Shown here: positions 54,658-61,747 of the stretch, one piece after another | Numbering within the stretch: position 1 is the first letter of the stretch | Layout: each line of letters starts with the position of its first letter | Translations under genes and position numbers: made by a program | NCBI RefSeq assembly: GCF_030908385.1 | Contig: NZ_CP133091.1 | Coordinates: forward strand, 3,591,501-3,655,500 | Reading direction: 5' to 3' | DNA from: Mangrovimonas sp. YM274 | GTDB lineage: Bacteria > Bacteroidota > Bacteroidia > Flavobacteriales > Flavobacteriaceae | DNA length: 64,000 bases | Notes under the pieces: generated by a model | What the model was told of the DNA's origin: nothing | What the model saw: only the letters and a program-made list of their open reading frames with translations | Database searches by the model: none

Positions 54658-55254
54658 ATGCTAAAAGCTATATCGTTTATATTTCACCCAGTAATAATGC
54701 CCTTATTAGGTGTGCTGTTTTATTTTTTCAAAACACCTAGATATATTCCAGATCCCATTATAAAGGCAAAGGTATTTTCGGTTACTATCCTAACAATCAT
54801 CCTACCTATTTTACTGTTCTACCTTTTGAAAACATTAAAACAAATAGATTCCTTTTACCTAAAGACCACCAAAGAGCGTATTGTTCCGTTGGTATTACAA
54901 TGTGCTATTGTTATTCTAATATTCACCCGAGTATTGCCTCAAAATGAAATACCGGAACTTTACTTTTTCTTTATTGGTATTCTCTGCTCAACATTAACCT
55001 GCCTGATTCTAGCTTTAATGGATATAAAAGCAAGTATCCACATGATTGCGGGGGCCGGACTATTTATGTTTGCAGTAGCCATTGGTATCCACTTTCAAAT
55101 AAATATTAACGGCAGTATTGCCTTAATGAGCATTTGTCTAGGAGCTATCGCTACATCAAGACTTCACCTAAAGGCCCATACACCAATAGAATTGATAATT
55201 GGTTTTTTTATAGGTTTTTTACCCCAATTGATTATGTTGAATTACTGGTTATAG
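54658..55254 (+). CDS. Conserved multi-pass membrane protein, unknown function
   Basis: 198 residues from the ATG at 54658, where the first helix begins. A TTG 11 codons upstream (54625) is possible but adds a basic stretch. About six membrane helices; the N-terminal FHPVIMPLLGVLFYF and the later IAGAGLFMFAVAIGIHF and ATSRLHLKAHTPIELIIGFF segments recall the C-terminal part of PAP2-like membrane phosphatases, where SRL-x-x-x-AH and a late His are active-site-like. The full phosphatase signature is not present, so this is only a resemblance. It overlaps the converging barrel gene by 6 bases. Confidence 0.6.
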   Translation: MLKAISFIFHPVIMPLLGVLFYFFKTPRYIPDPIIKAKVFSVTILTIILPILLFYLLKTLKQIDSFYLKTTKERIVPLVLQCAIVILIFTRVLPQNEIPELYFFFIGILCSTLTCLILALMDIKASIHMIAGAGLFMFAVAIGIHFQININGSIALMSICLGAIATSRLHLKAHTPIELIIGFFIGFLPQLIMLNYWL

Positions 55255-55944
55255 AAAGAAAAACATCAGTCCAATTTTAAAGGTAGTCATATCCAAAGCT
55301 TCATTGGCAACCTGAACGTCATTAAAAATTGAATTAAGTGCATAATACAAATGAAGATTGAAATCGTCATACCCTGCACTTAAAGTAACCCCGTACTGAA
55401 AGGTATTAAAATCATCATTATTCCTGTATCTAAGCGTCCCTAAACTACCATCATACATTGATGTATCATAAAATACATAGCCTAGCTTAAATCCAGTATA
55501 AATACGCCAAAAGTCGTAGGTTACTGCGGTTGAAGTACGCCAACGAATTTCAAATGGCATTTCAAGCACGTAAGTAGTAAACCTGTTTTTTGAATAAGGC
55601 TGTTCACTTTCATCGATAATACTATACCCAAAATCCCTATCACCAGACTTGGTAATGGCCATATTTTGATTGTAATTGTTCAAAGCAAATCCCAACCCCA
55701 ATCCAAACGCCACATTACGGCGCTTGTTAATTGGCATATCTCTAATAAAACCTAAATGCAACCCATAAGAAAATCCACTTTGTGATAAGCCTGCAGGTTC
55801 TTTGACCAACCAATTATAAGTAATGCCGGCATAAAACTGATCCTCTCGATATTTAGAATCTACAACTAATGAATCAACCAACGATTGCCCAAGGCTCGTC
55901 ATGGCAAAAAGGAATATAGGGAGACAGCTAAAAAGACGTTTCAT
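55249..55944 (-). CDS. Outer-membrane beta-barrel protein, PorT-like
   Basis: 231 residues with a signal peptide (RLFSCLPIFLFAMTSLGQ). An 8-strand-type barrel follows (QFYAGITYNWLV, SYGLHLGFIRDMPI, NVAFGLGLGFALN, YVLEMPFEIRWR, YTGFKLGYVFYD, FQYGVTLSAGYDDF), ending in FKIGLMFFFL. It resembles the PorT / OMP_b-brl_2 proteins of Bacteroidota. Membership in the type IX secretion apparatus cannot be claimed without a search, because the usual neighbours are absent. Confidence 0.7.
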   Translation of the reverse strand: MKRLFSCLPIFLFAMTSLGQSLVDSLVVDSKYREDQFYAGITYNWLVKEPAGLSQSGFSYGLHLGFIRDMPINKRRNVAFGLGLGFALNNYNQNMAITKSGDRDFGYSIIDESEQPYSKNRFTTYVLEMPFEIRWRTSTAVTYDFWRIYTGFKLGYVFYDTSMYDGSLGTLRYRNNDDFNTFQYGVTLSAGYDDFNLHLYYALNSIFNDVQVANEALDMTTFKIGLMFFFL

Positions 55945-56002
55945 AATAACAAATATAGAAGAATAAACCTATTCCTAGTGCGTGTTGAAATAACAACATA
56001 AA

Positions 56003-56034
56003 AAAAGATCCCGATGCAAGCACCAGGATCTTTT
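56003..56034 (-). terminator. Intrinsic terminator of the exbB-exbD unit
   Basis: Inverted repeat AAAAGATCC / GGATCTTTT, with a T-run on the minus strand, 27 bases beyond the stop of the last exbD gene. Confidence 0.8.
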
Positions 56035-56060
56035 CCAATATATTTAACAAATAAAATTAT

Positions 56061-56540
56061 TTACTCATTTTGTGAGATATCACCGTTACGAGTTGTATAG
56101 TTGATTTTTAAAGCGTTTACTTTTCTAAGTTCGGTTTTAATATCACTTACAATACCCATATTAACCTCCTTATCCACTTTTAAAGCTGTAGTTAAGAAAG
56201 GTACCAATTCTTCACGCTTAGAAGCTCTTTCCGCCTCAATGAAAGCTTGAATGTCACTAACATCGGCAAACTTATCGTTGAGCTGGATACGGGCTTCTTT
56301 ACCAAACGTACTTTGAAATCTTTCAGACGGCTTTCCGGCATAGATATACATGATCAAGTCCTTTTTGTCAAGTTTCTCAACTTGGTTTGCAAACGGCAAA
56401 TCATTTTTGACTTTTAATGTAGTATCACGCATTACCGTAGCAACCATGAAAAAGAACAAAAGCATAAATACAATATCGGGTAATGATGCTGTTGAGATCG
56501 CTGGTAAATCGCCTGATTTTTTCTTATTAAATTTAGACAT
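56061..56540 (-). CDS. ExbD-like biopolymer transport protein, second copy
   Basis: 159 residues. Cytoplasmic N-terminus (SKFNKKKSGDLPAISTASLPD), a single helix with the conserved aspartate at its start (DIVFMLLFFFMVATV), then a periplasmic domain (~45-159) with the ExbD-type ending DIKTELRKVNALKINYTT. With the ExbB protein it forms a proton channel that powers TonB. It is the last gene of a four-gene unit and follows the other exbD by 21 bases. Two different ExbD proteins in one locus are common in Bacteroidota. Confidence 0.92.
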   Translation of the reverse strand: MSKFNKKKSGDLPAISTASLPDIVFMLLFFFMVATVMRDTTLKVKNDLPFANQVEKLDKKDLIMYIYAGKPSERFQSTFGKEARIQLNDKFADVSDIQAFIEAERASKREELVPFLTTALKVDKEVNMGIVSDIKTELRKVNALKINYTTRNGDISQNE

Positions 56541-56561
56541 AAAATTGTGTTTTCTAAATTA

Positions 56562-57164
56562 CTATTGAACTTCAGATAACTTTTGAGGATACTCAACCTT
56601 TATCTTCTCAATTTTTTCCTTTAGCTTTTCACTTTTGAACTCTGGTGAACGAGAATCGTCATAGGCCAATTCCATTTCGTGGAATGGTCTTCCAAATAAT
56701 TCTTGGGCACGACGGTTTCTAAGCTCGTTATAGGCTGCCACCAACTCGTTTTGTACAGAAATATACATCGAGTAAGATGTTTCCCTCTCATTTTTAAGAG
56801 AGATAATTGCCTTGTCAGGATTATCAGAAGATTTTGGATCTCTTTTACCTTTACAATAGCCACAAGCATCATCGCCTGTACCACCACCATTATCCAAAAA
56901 CTCAACAGCTGCCTTTCTTAAATCCTTCAACTCCATCAATTCGTCCTCCACCAACAACTGATCATTTTTGTTAATTAAAACTGTAAAAATGTTCTTTTGC
57001 TTAATTACAGGTGGTTCAACATTTTGATCATCTATTGGAGGCAACTTTCTACTCAAACCAGTATCGGTTTCAATAGTGGTTGTCACCAAGAAGAATATAA
57101 GAAGTAAGAACGCAATATCAGCCATGGATCCTGCATTTACTTCGGGTGCTGCTCTTTTTGCCAT
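56562..57164 (-). CDS. ExbD-like biopolymer transport protein with CGYC insert
   Basis: 200 residues. N-terminus KRAAPEVNAGSMADIAFLLL contains the conserved membrane aspartate (D16). The periplasmic domain is longer than usual: an insert near 90-115 (GGGTGDDACGYCKGKRDP) holds a CxxC motif, followed by the normal ExbD segment (SMYISVQNELVAAYNELRNR) and an extra basic helix at the C-terminus (KSEKLKEKIEKIKVEYPQK). It starts 2 bases after the small membrane gene. Partner of ExbB in TonB energisation. Confidence 0.92.
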   Translation of the reverse strand: MAKRAAPEVNAGSMADIAFLLLIFFLVTTTIETDTGLSRKLPPIDDQNVEPPVIKQKNIFTVLINKNDQLLVEDELMELKDLRKAAVEFLDNGGGTGDDACGYCKGKRDPKSSDNPDKAIISLKNERETSYSMYISVQNELVAAYNELRNRRAQELFGRPFHEMELAYDDSRSPEFKSEKLKEKIEKIKVEYPQKLSEVQ

Positions 57165-57166
57165 AA

Positions 57167-57616
57167 TTACTTAATCATTTTTTTAACTCCAGACAACAAC
57201 ATAGATGCCGCTGCTGTGATAATTAGGATGTAGAAGGCGATCAATCCTGCGCCTGCCATGTGAGATTCGGCCTCTGTAGCCAATTTATTATTGTATTTGT
57301 ATTCCATAGGATCTCCTCCTGATACGGCATACGATACAATCAAAATAGCGGCAAAAAGCCCTACTCCTATTAATGTTCCTTTTAGGGAAGCTGTATGTGT
57401 AACTAAATTCTTTAAAACAAAGAATACTACAAATAACAATATAATCCCTAAAACAATGTAAGCTACCCAGGCCATAGGATCAACAATTGATGAATCACCT
57501 TCCAAAGCCGCTGCCTTAATGGCCTCATCACCTTCTCCGATAATTCGGACCAAGAAAATGACACCTAAAACGCTTAAGATAGCTACTAATATTCTTAAAA
57601 TTTTGTGTAAACCCAT
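57167..57616 (-). CDS. Four-helix membrane protein in the exbB-exbD unit
   Basis: 149 residues with about four membrane helices (ILRILVAILSVLGVIFLV; VAYIVLGIILLFVVFFVL; LIGVGLFAAILIVSYAV; AGLIAAFYILI-type end with MLLSGVKKMIK). The segment between helices 3 and 4 (GGDPMEYKYNNKLATEAESH) is probably outside. It is tightly set between exbB (22 bases) and exbD (2 bases), so it may be an accessory part of this TonB motor. I do not recognise a named family. Confidence 0.75.
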   Translation of the reverse strand: MGLHKILRILVAILSVLGVIFLVRIIGEGDEAIKAAALEGDSSIVDPMAWVAYIVLGIILLFVVFFVLKNLVTHTASLKGTLIGVGLFAAILIVSYAVSGGDPMEYKYNNKLATEAESHMAGAGLIAFYILIITAAASMLLSGVKKMIK

Positions 57617-57638
57617 AGTTAATAAAAATTATTGCGGA

Positions 57639-58418
57639 TTATTTTTTGTATCTGATTAACAAATCCATCAAATTAATGGACGCATCTTCCATGTCATTTA
57701 CGATGCTATCGATTTTTGCAATAATGTAATTGTAGAAAATTTGAAGGATAATAGCCACGATAAGACCAAATACCGTTGTCAAAAGTGCTACTTTAATACC
57801 TCCTGCTACAAGTGATGGTTGCATATCACCAGCTGCTTCAATTTTATCGAATGCTTGAATCATCCCGATTACCGTTCCCATGAACCCTAACATCGGCGCC
57901 AATGCGATAAATAATGAAATCCAAGAAACGTTTTTCTCTAATTGTCCCATTTGAACACCACCATAAGCTACAACAGCTTTTTCAGCAGCATCGATACCTT
58001 CATCGTGTCTATCCAAACCTTGGTAGAAGATAGAGGCAACAGGCCCTTTAGTATTTCTACAAACTTCCTTAGCGGCTTCAATTCCTCCAGACTGTAAAGC
58101 ATCCTCTACATTCTTAGTTAATTTCTTTGTATTTGTGGTAGATAAGTTCAAAAAGATAATTCTTTCGATTGCAATAGCCAATCCTAAGATCAAACAAAGC
58201 AATACAATCCCCATAAAGCCAGGACCACCTTCAATAAAACGCTTCTTAAGCTCTTGGTGAAATCCAAGTGGCTCGTCAGCAGGAGTAGCAGATTCTTCCT
58301 CTTGAGTTACGGTAGCAACAGTTGCAGTAGCTGCGCTGGTAGTAGTGTATGCGTTAGCATTAACAGTTCCGAAAGCCATGGTTCCTGCTATGGCTAGGAT
58401 AGAAAATAGTCTTTTCAT
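57639..58418 (-). CDS. exbB: ExbB/TolQ/MotA proton-channel protein
   Basis: 259 residues. An N-terminal signal-like segment and a low-complexity TTTSAATATVATVTQEEE stretch precede three helices: GFMGIVLLCLILGLAIAIER (about 67-87), SWISLFIALAPMLGFMGTVIG (about 165-185; GxxGTVxGM signature) and IKVALLTTVFGLIVAIILQI (about 205-225). It assembles as a pentamer around an ExbD pair and converts proton flow to force on TonB. It is the first gene of the unit, and the SusC proteins in this window depend on such a motor. Confidence 0.94.
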   Translation of the reverse strand: MKRLFSILAIAGTMAFGTVNANAYTTTSAATATVATVTQEEESATPADEPLGFHQELKKRFIEGGPGFMGIVLLCLILGLAIAIERIIFLNLSTTNTKKLTKNVEDALQSGGIEAAKEVCRNTKGPVASIFYQGLDRHDEGIDAAEKAVVAYGGVQMGQLEKNVSWISLFIALAPMLGFMGTVIGMIQAFDKIEAAGDMQPSLVAGGIKVALLTTVFGLIVAIILQIFYNYIIAKIDSIVNDMEDASINLMDLLIRYKK

Positions 58419-58491
58419 TGTTCTTAATCTTAATTTTATTAGTTAAAGTGTTAAAGATATAAAAAAATTGTAATTAAAAATAAAATAAGAG

Positions 58492-58579
58492 CAGAGAGGA
58501 AGGGATTCGAACCCTCGATACGCTTTTGGCGTATACACACTTTCCAGGCGTGCGCCTTCGACCACTCGGCCACCTCTCT
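58492..58579 (-). tRNA. tRNA-Ser, anticodon GGA
   Basis: 88 bases on the minus strand. Acceptor arms AGAGAGG / CCTCTCT pair fully, with G as discriminator. The D-arm has GCCGAGTGG. The anticodon stem CACGC/GTGTG holds the loop CTGGAAA, giving anticodon GGA (serine, UCC/UCU). A long variable arm (TACGCCAAAAGCGTA) is the class II mark of serine tRNA. The T-arm is GGGTTCGAATCCC. CCA is not encoded. Confidence 0.97.
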
Positions 58580-58652
58580 GTTTATTGCTTTTTAATAAAG
58601 TTTAGCAAATAACCAAAAAACTTTTGAAAGCTAAAAATTTTACGAGTTAATT

Positions 58653-59684
58653 TTAAGACAATTCTCCTCGCAAAGCCGTTTCAAATATAGTTTTGAATGT
58701 TTTAACAGCTACTTTTTCACCTAGCAGATACATGAGCTTAGTAATTGCCGCTTCTGTAGTGATATCCTTACCTGAAATAACCCCAATACTTTGCAAATGA
58801 GAACTGGTTTCATACTGTCCCATGGCAACACTGCCTCCAGAACATTGGGTGACGTTTACAACGTGCACTCCATTTTTAATCAGCTTCTTGATAAACTCTA
58901 CAAACCATGGTTCTGTAGTTGCATTGCCTGCGCCATAGGTTTCCATGATAATCCCTTTGATATTCGGGTTATGACACATACACTCCAAAACGGCCTTTGA
59001 AATTCCAGGAAAGAGTTTAATAAGTGCCACCCGGTTGTCAAAGGATTTATGGACCACCAACTTCTTTCTGGTATTTGGCTTGAATAAATAGTCATGATTG
59101 ATTTTTAGATGCACACCTGATTCTGCCAAATGTGGATAATTCAACGAATCAAACGCCTCAAAATGTTCTGCGTTTATCTTGGTTGTACGATTGCCTCTGT
59201 ATAATTTATATTCAAAATACAACCCCACTTCTCTTATTACAGGCCGATTCCTGTGTTGTAAAGAAGACATTTGTATGGAAGTAATAAGATTTTCTTTGGC
59301 ATCTGTCCTTAAATCGCCAATTGGTAACTGAGACCCCGTTAGAATTACGGGCTTAGCCAAATTCTCCAACATAAAACTCAAGGCCGAAGCGGTGTAACTC
59401 ATAGTATCACTACCATGCAGTACTACAAATCCATCGAATTCATTATAATGCTCTTCAATTATCTCAGCCAGTTGCACCCAATACTCGGGATTCATGTTGG
59501 AGGAATCAATGGGCTCATCAAACGAAACCGTATTGATGCCACAATCCAACAGTTTAAGTTCGGGGATTTGCTTGAGCAAGTTATTAAAATCGAATGCCTT
59601 TAAAGCTCCCGTATTAGGGTTCTTGATCATTCCAATAGTACCTCCTGTGTAAATTAACAGAATGTTTGGGTGGCCTTGCTCCAT
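58653..59684 (-). CDS. ansA: Type I (cytoplasmic) L-asparaginase
   Basis: 343 residues, no signal peptide. Signature 1 (LLIYTGGTIGM, 9-19) and signature 2 (GFVVLHGSDTMSYTASALSF, about 85-104) carry the two catalytic threonines. Further AnsA segments are VILTGSQLPIGDLRTDAKEN and GIIMETYGAGNATT. It hydrolyses asparagine to aspartate. The stop lies 73 bases from the tRNA-Ser gene; the start is 2 bases after tatD, so the two are likely co-transcribed. Confidence 0.95.
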   Translation of the reverse strand: MEQGHPNILLIYTGGTIGMIKNPNTGALKAFDFNNLLKQIPELKLLDCGINTVSFDEPIDSSNMNPEYWVQLAEIIEEHYNEFDGFVVLHGSDTMSYTASALSFMLENLAKPVILTGSQLPIGDLRTDAKENLITSIQMSSLQHRNRPVIREVGLYFEYKLYRGNRTTKINAEHFEAFDSLNYPHLAESGVHLKINHDYLFKPNTRKKLVVHKSFDNRVALIKLFPGISKAVLECMCHNPNIKGIIMETYGAGNATTEPWFVEFIKKLIKNGVHVVNVTQCSGGSVAMGQYETSSHLQSIGVISGKDITTEAAITKLMYLLGEKVAVKTFKTIFETALRGELS

Positions 59685-59686
59685 AA

Positions 59687-60454
59687 TTAAATGCTAAAAA
59701 TATCTTTTGAATTTTGGGTAGTAATACTTGCAACGTCGTCCTGAGAAACACCATACAATTCAGATAGTTTTTCCACGACCTTAACGATATACGCACTTTC
59801 GTTACGCTTACCCCTATATGGCTTTGGTGCCAAATATGGAGAATCTGTTTCCAAGACAATATGCTTTAAATCTATTTCACTAATAAATTTATCCAGTCCA
59901 CCATTTTTAAAGGTAACAACTCCTCCAATTCCCAATTTCATATTATACCCAATTGCCTTATGCGCTTGTTGCAAATTACCTGTAAAACAATGAAATATTC
60001 CATAGAGGTCATCCCCGCTTTCCGTTTCCAACACCTCAAAAATTTCGTCAAAGGCCTCCCTGCAGTGTATTACAATTGGTAATTTATATTCTTTTGCCAA
60101 TTGAATTTGATGACGAAACGCTTCCTTTTGAATGTCTAATGTAGATTTGTCCCAGTACAAGTCAATTCCAATTTCTCCAATCGCACAAAATGACCGCTTG
60201 GCTAACAGTTCCTCAACATGGCCCAATTCTTCTTTAAAGTTCTCTTTTACCGAAGTTGGATGCAGCCCAGCCATTAAATGAACATAATCCCCAAACTTGG
60301 CTTCAAGATCAAGCATCGCTTCTGTATAGGACGCATCTATGGCAGGAATAAAAAACCTTGACACGCCAGCCTCTAGAGCCCTAATCATCATCTCCTCCCT
60401 ATCCTCTGCGAAAGCTTCACTATATAAATGCGTATGTGTATCTGTTATTATCAT
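59687..60454 (-). CDS. tatD: TatD-family metal-dependent deoxyribonuclease
   Basis: 255 residues. Metal-site motifs of the amidohydrolase fold: TDTHTHLYS (4-12), IGEIGIDLYWDKST (about 92-105), PIVIHCREAFDE, GIFHCFTGN and VLETDSPYLAPKPYRGKRNE near the C-terminus. TatD enzymes are 3'-5' nucleases and D-amino-acyl/peptide-bond hydrolases in some reports. It is the first gene of the tatD-ansA unit and divergent from the protease gene at 60506. Confidence 0.94.
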   Translation of the reverse strand: MIITDTHTHLYSEAFAEDREEMMIRALEAGVSRFFIPAIDASYTEAMLDLEAKFGDYVHLMAGLHPTSVKENFKEELGHVEELLAKRSFCAIGEIGIDLYWDKSTLDIQKEAFRHQIQLAKEYKLPIVIHCREAFDEIFEVLETESGDDLYGIFHCFTGNLQQAHKAIGYNMKLGIGGVVTFKNGGLDKFISEIDLKHIVLETDSPYLAPKPYRGKRNESAYIVKVVEKLSELYGVSQDDVASITTQNSKDIFSI

Positions 60455-60481
60455 GCTGCAAAAATATATGTTTTACATCAT

Positions 60482-60489
60482 TATCTTTG
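60482..60489 (+). promoter_or_regulatory. Probable -7 box of the retropepsin-like gene
   Basis: TATCTTTG matches TAnnTTTG and lies 16 bases before the ATG at 60506, so the leader would be very short. No clear -33 TTG. Confidence 0.45.
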
Positions 60490-60505
60490 CACCAAACGGA
60501 CACTA

Positions 60506-60949
60506 ATGGAAAGATTACAGGATTTTTTAGTCGAAAAAGGTTACACTAAAATAAAATTACATCTCACGCAAACCAATCATTTTGAAATCAAGGCCACCAT
60601 AAACGGTATAAAAGGGCTATTCATTTTAGATACAGGAGCTTCCAGCACCTGTGTTGGTTTTGAAACCATTGAAACCTTCAAACTAAAAGTAAAGGATTCC
60701 GAAATCAAAGCGGCAGGTGCAGGAGCAACAGACATGCTCACTCAAATTTCCAAAAAAAACAAATTAAAAATAGGCAAATGGAAAAAGGACAAAGTGCCCA
60801 TAATCCTGTTCAACCTTGCCCATGTCAACAGTGCTTTGGTAAGTCACAACTCCAAACCAGTGGATGGCATTATTGGGGCCGATGTCTTAAAAAAAGGAAA
60901 AGCCATAATAGACTACGAGAAAAAATACCTTTATCTAAAGTTACCTTAA
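60506..60949 (+). CDS. Retropepsin-like aspartic protease
   Basis: 147 residues from the ATG at 60506. A frame extended to 60428 overlaps the divergent tatD start and the -7 box, so it is rejected. The active-site motif is FILDTGASSTCVG (39-51, D42). The matching second half of the fold is DGIIGADVLKKGKAIIDY (about 118-135), as in clan AA single-domain proteases that work as homodimers. No signal peptide or membrane helix, so cytoplasmic. Substrate unknown. Family conserved in flavobacteria. Confidence 0.88.
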   Translation: MERLQDFLVEKGYTKIKLHLTQTNHFEIKATINGIKGLFILDTGASSTCVGFETIETFKLKVKDSEIKAAGAGATDMLTQISKKNKLKIGKWKKDKVPIILFNLAHVNSALVSHNSKPVDGIIGADVLKKGKAIIDYEKKYLYLKLP

Positions 60950-61059
60950 AACACTTTTTTTCAATAATTTACACTGACTATAAAAGTAACCTAAAGTATT
61001 AGAGAAAACAATAAAGTAGGTTCTTCCAAAATATTGCTTCCAGTTTAACTTTTCCAAAA

Positions 61060-61079
61060 AATACGTAGTACTACGTATT
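61060..61079. promoter_or_regulatory. 20-bp perfect palindrome, operator copy 1
   Basis: AATACGTAGTACTACGTATT is fully self-complementary. Its twin lies 350 bp downstream, and both precede a 33-codon gene at 128-140 bases. A box TTTTACAAAGCTATTAAT at 61104-61121 lies 44 bp from the palindrome start. The symmetry suits a dimeric regulator, perhaps NarL/LuxR-type, bound upstream of a promoter (inference). Confidence 0.6.
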
Positions 61080-61141
61080 GTTTTACACTCCATTTTTAAA
61101 GAGTTTTACAAAGCTATTAATCGATTTATTTAGGAAGCCAT

Positions 61142-61193
61142 AAAGCCTTGATTCAGTTCAAGGTTTTATTCCTATTAATTTCCTTTTAGGAAT
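61142..61193 (+). promoter_or_regulatory. Two leader hairpins before small gene 1
   Basis: Hairpin A: AAAGCCTTGA (61142-61151) with TCAAGGTTTT (61158-61167), terminator-like. Hairpin B: ATTCCTA (61168-61174) with TAGGAAT (61187-61193), close enough to the ATG at 61207 to affect ribosome binding. Confidence 0.5.
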
Positions 61194-61206
61194 AACACCA
61201 TTAAAA

Positions 61207-61308
61207 ATGAAATCAAAATTCACCTTTGTTAACCTTGCGTTAATCATTGCCCTAATTTTGAGCTCCATCTTGATTATTACCATGAACATCTTTGTATGTT
61301 TTCATTGA
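61207..61308 (+). CDS. Small membrane peptide 1, 33 residues, unknown function
   Basis: ATG 61207 to TGA 61306-61308 encodes 33 residues: a basic start (MKSKF), then one hydrophobic helix of ~22 residues (LALIIALILSSILIITM) and a short tail NIFVCFH. A positive N-terminus and hydrophobic core predict a single inner-membrane helix. It stands after an operator-like palindrome and leader hairpins and before a strong terminator, which together support real expression. The second unit encodes a peptide of exactly the same length and design but little sequence identity. Toxin-like or signalling roles are possible; nothing proves either. Confidence 0.5.
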   Translation: MKSKFTFVNLALIIALILSSILIITMNIFVCFH

Positions 61309-61369
61309 ATTTAACCTAAGGTTCATCAATCAGAAAATAATCAAATCAACCAAAACCAAACCAACCCAG

Positions 61370-61400
61370 AAAAGCGTAAATGTAAAGTTTACGCTTTTTT
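61370..61400 (+). terminator. Intrinsic terminator after small gene 1
   Basis: 11-bp stem AAAAGCGTAAA (61370-61380) / TTTACGCTTTT (61388-61398), with the T-run reaching 61400. It separates the two units. Confidence 0.92.
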
Positions 61401-61409
61401 AGTTCAAAA

Positions 61410-61429
61410 AATACGTAGAACTACGTATT
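61410..61429. promoter_or_regulatory. Palindrome, operator copy 2
   Basis: AATACGTAG (61410-61418), centre AA, CTACGTATT (61421-61429). It differs from copy 1 by one central base. The matching box TTTTACAATGCTATTAAT lies at 61454-61471, again 44 bp from the palindrome start. Confidence 0.6.
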
Positions 61430-61489
61430 GTTTGATATTCTTTTATTCGCGAATTTTACAATGCTATTAATTAGTTCTTAGGGAGAATT

Positions 61490-61528
61490 ATAAAAGCTCT
61501 CGGGTTATTGTTGACTCGGAGCTTTTAT
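61490..61528 (+). promoter_or_regulatory. Leader hairpin before small gene 2
   Basis: Perfect 10-bp stem ATAAAAGCTC (61490-61499) / GAGCTTTTAT (61519-61528) with a 19-base loop. Its 3' arm ends in TTTTATTT, so it may act as an attenuator about 40 bases before the ATG. Confidence 0.5.
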
Positions 61529-61568
61529 TTCAAAAGTCCTAACTTCTAATGATTTAAACATTGTCCCA

Positions 61569-61670
61569 ATGAAAAATTCATATGAACAGCATCATAAAAT
61601 TGTGGTTGCAAGTTTGATAAGTTGCGCCATCTTAATAATAATCGTAAATATTCTTGTTAATTTTTTTTAG
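61569..61670 (+). CDS. Small membrane peptide 2, 33 residues, unknown function
   Basis: ATG 61569 to TAG 61668-61670 encodes 33 residues: a polar start with two histidines (MKNSYEQHHK), then one helix (IVVASLISCAILIIIVNILV) and NFF. Same length and layout as peptide 1, with a palindrome, conserved box and hairpin leader upstream. The loss of sequence identity with retained length and control elements points to an old duplication under selection, or to two related but distinct cargoes. No known family recognised. Confidence 0.5.
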   Translation: MKNSYEQHHKIVVASLISCAILIIIVNILVNFF

Positions 61671-61693
61671 TTATTAGTTAGTTATTTATCAAG

Positions 61694-61726
61694 AAAAAAA
61701 GGCGCTATTCTTCATAACGCCTTTTT
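61694..61726. terminator. Bidirectional intrinsic terminator
   Basis: AAAAAGGCG / CGCCTTTTT stem with A- and T-runs on both sides. It ends small gene 2 on the plus strand and the odhA-odhB unit (stop at 61748) on the minus strand. Confidence 0.88.
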
Positions 61727-61747
61727 GATTATTATTTAGAAAATATA

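Noticed and set aside
61060-61429. Short CRISPR-like or mobile element made of the two palindromes
   Set aside because: Only two copies, no regular spacers, no cas or transposase genes, no target-site duplication. The copies are promoter-linked instead.
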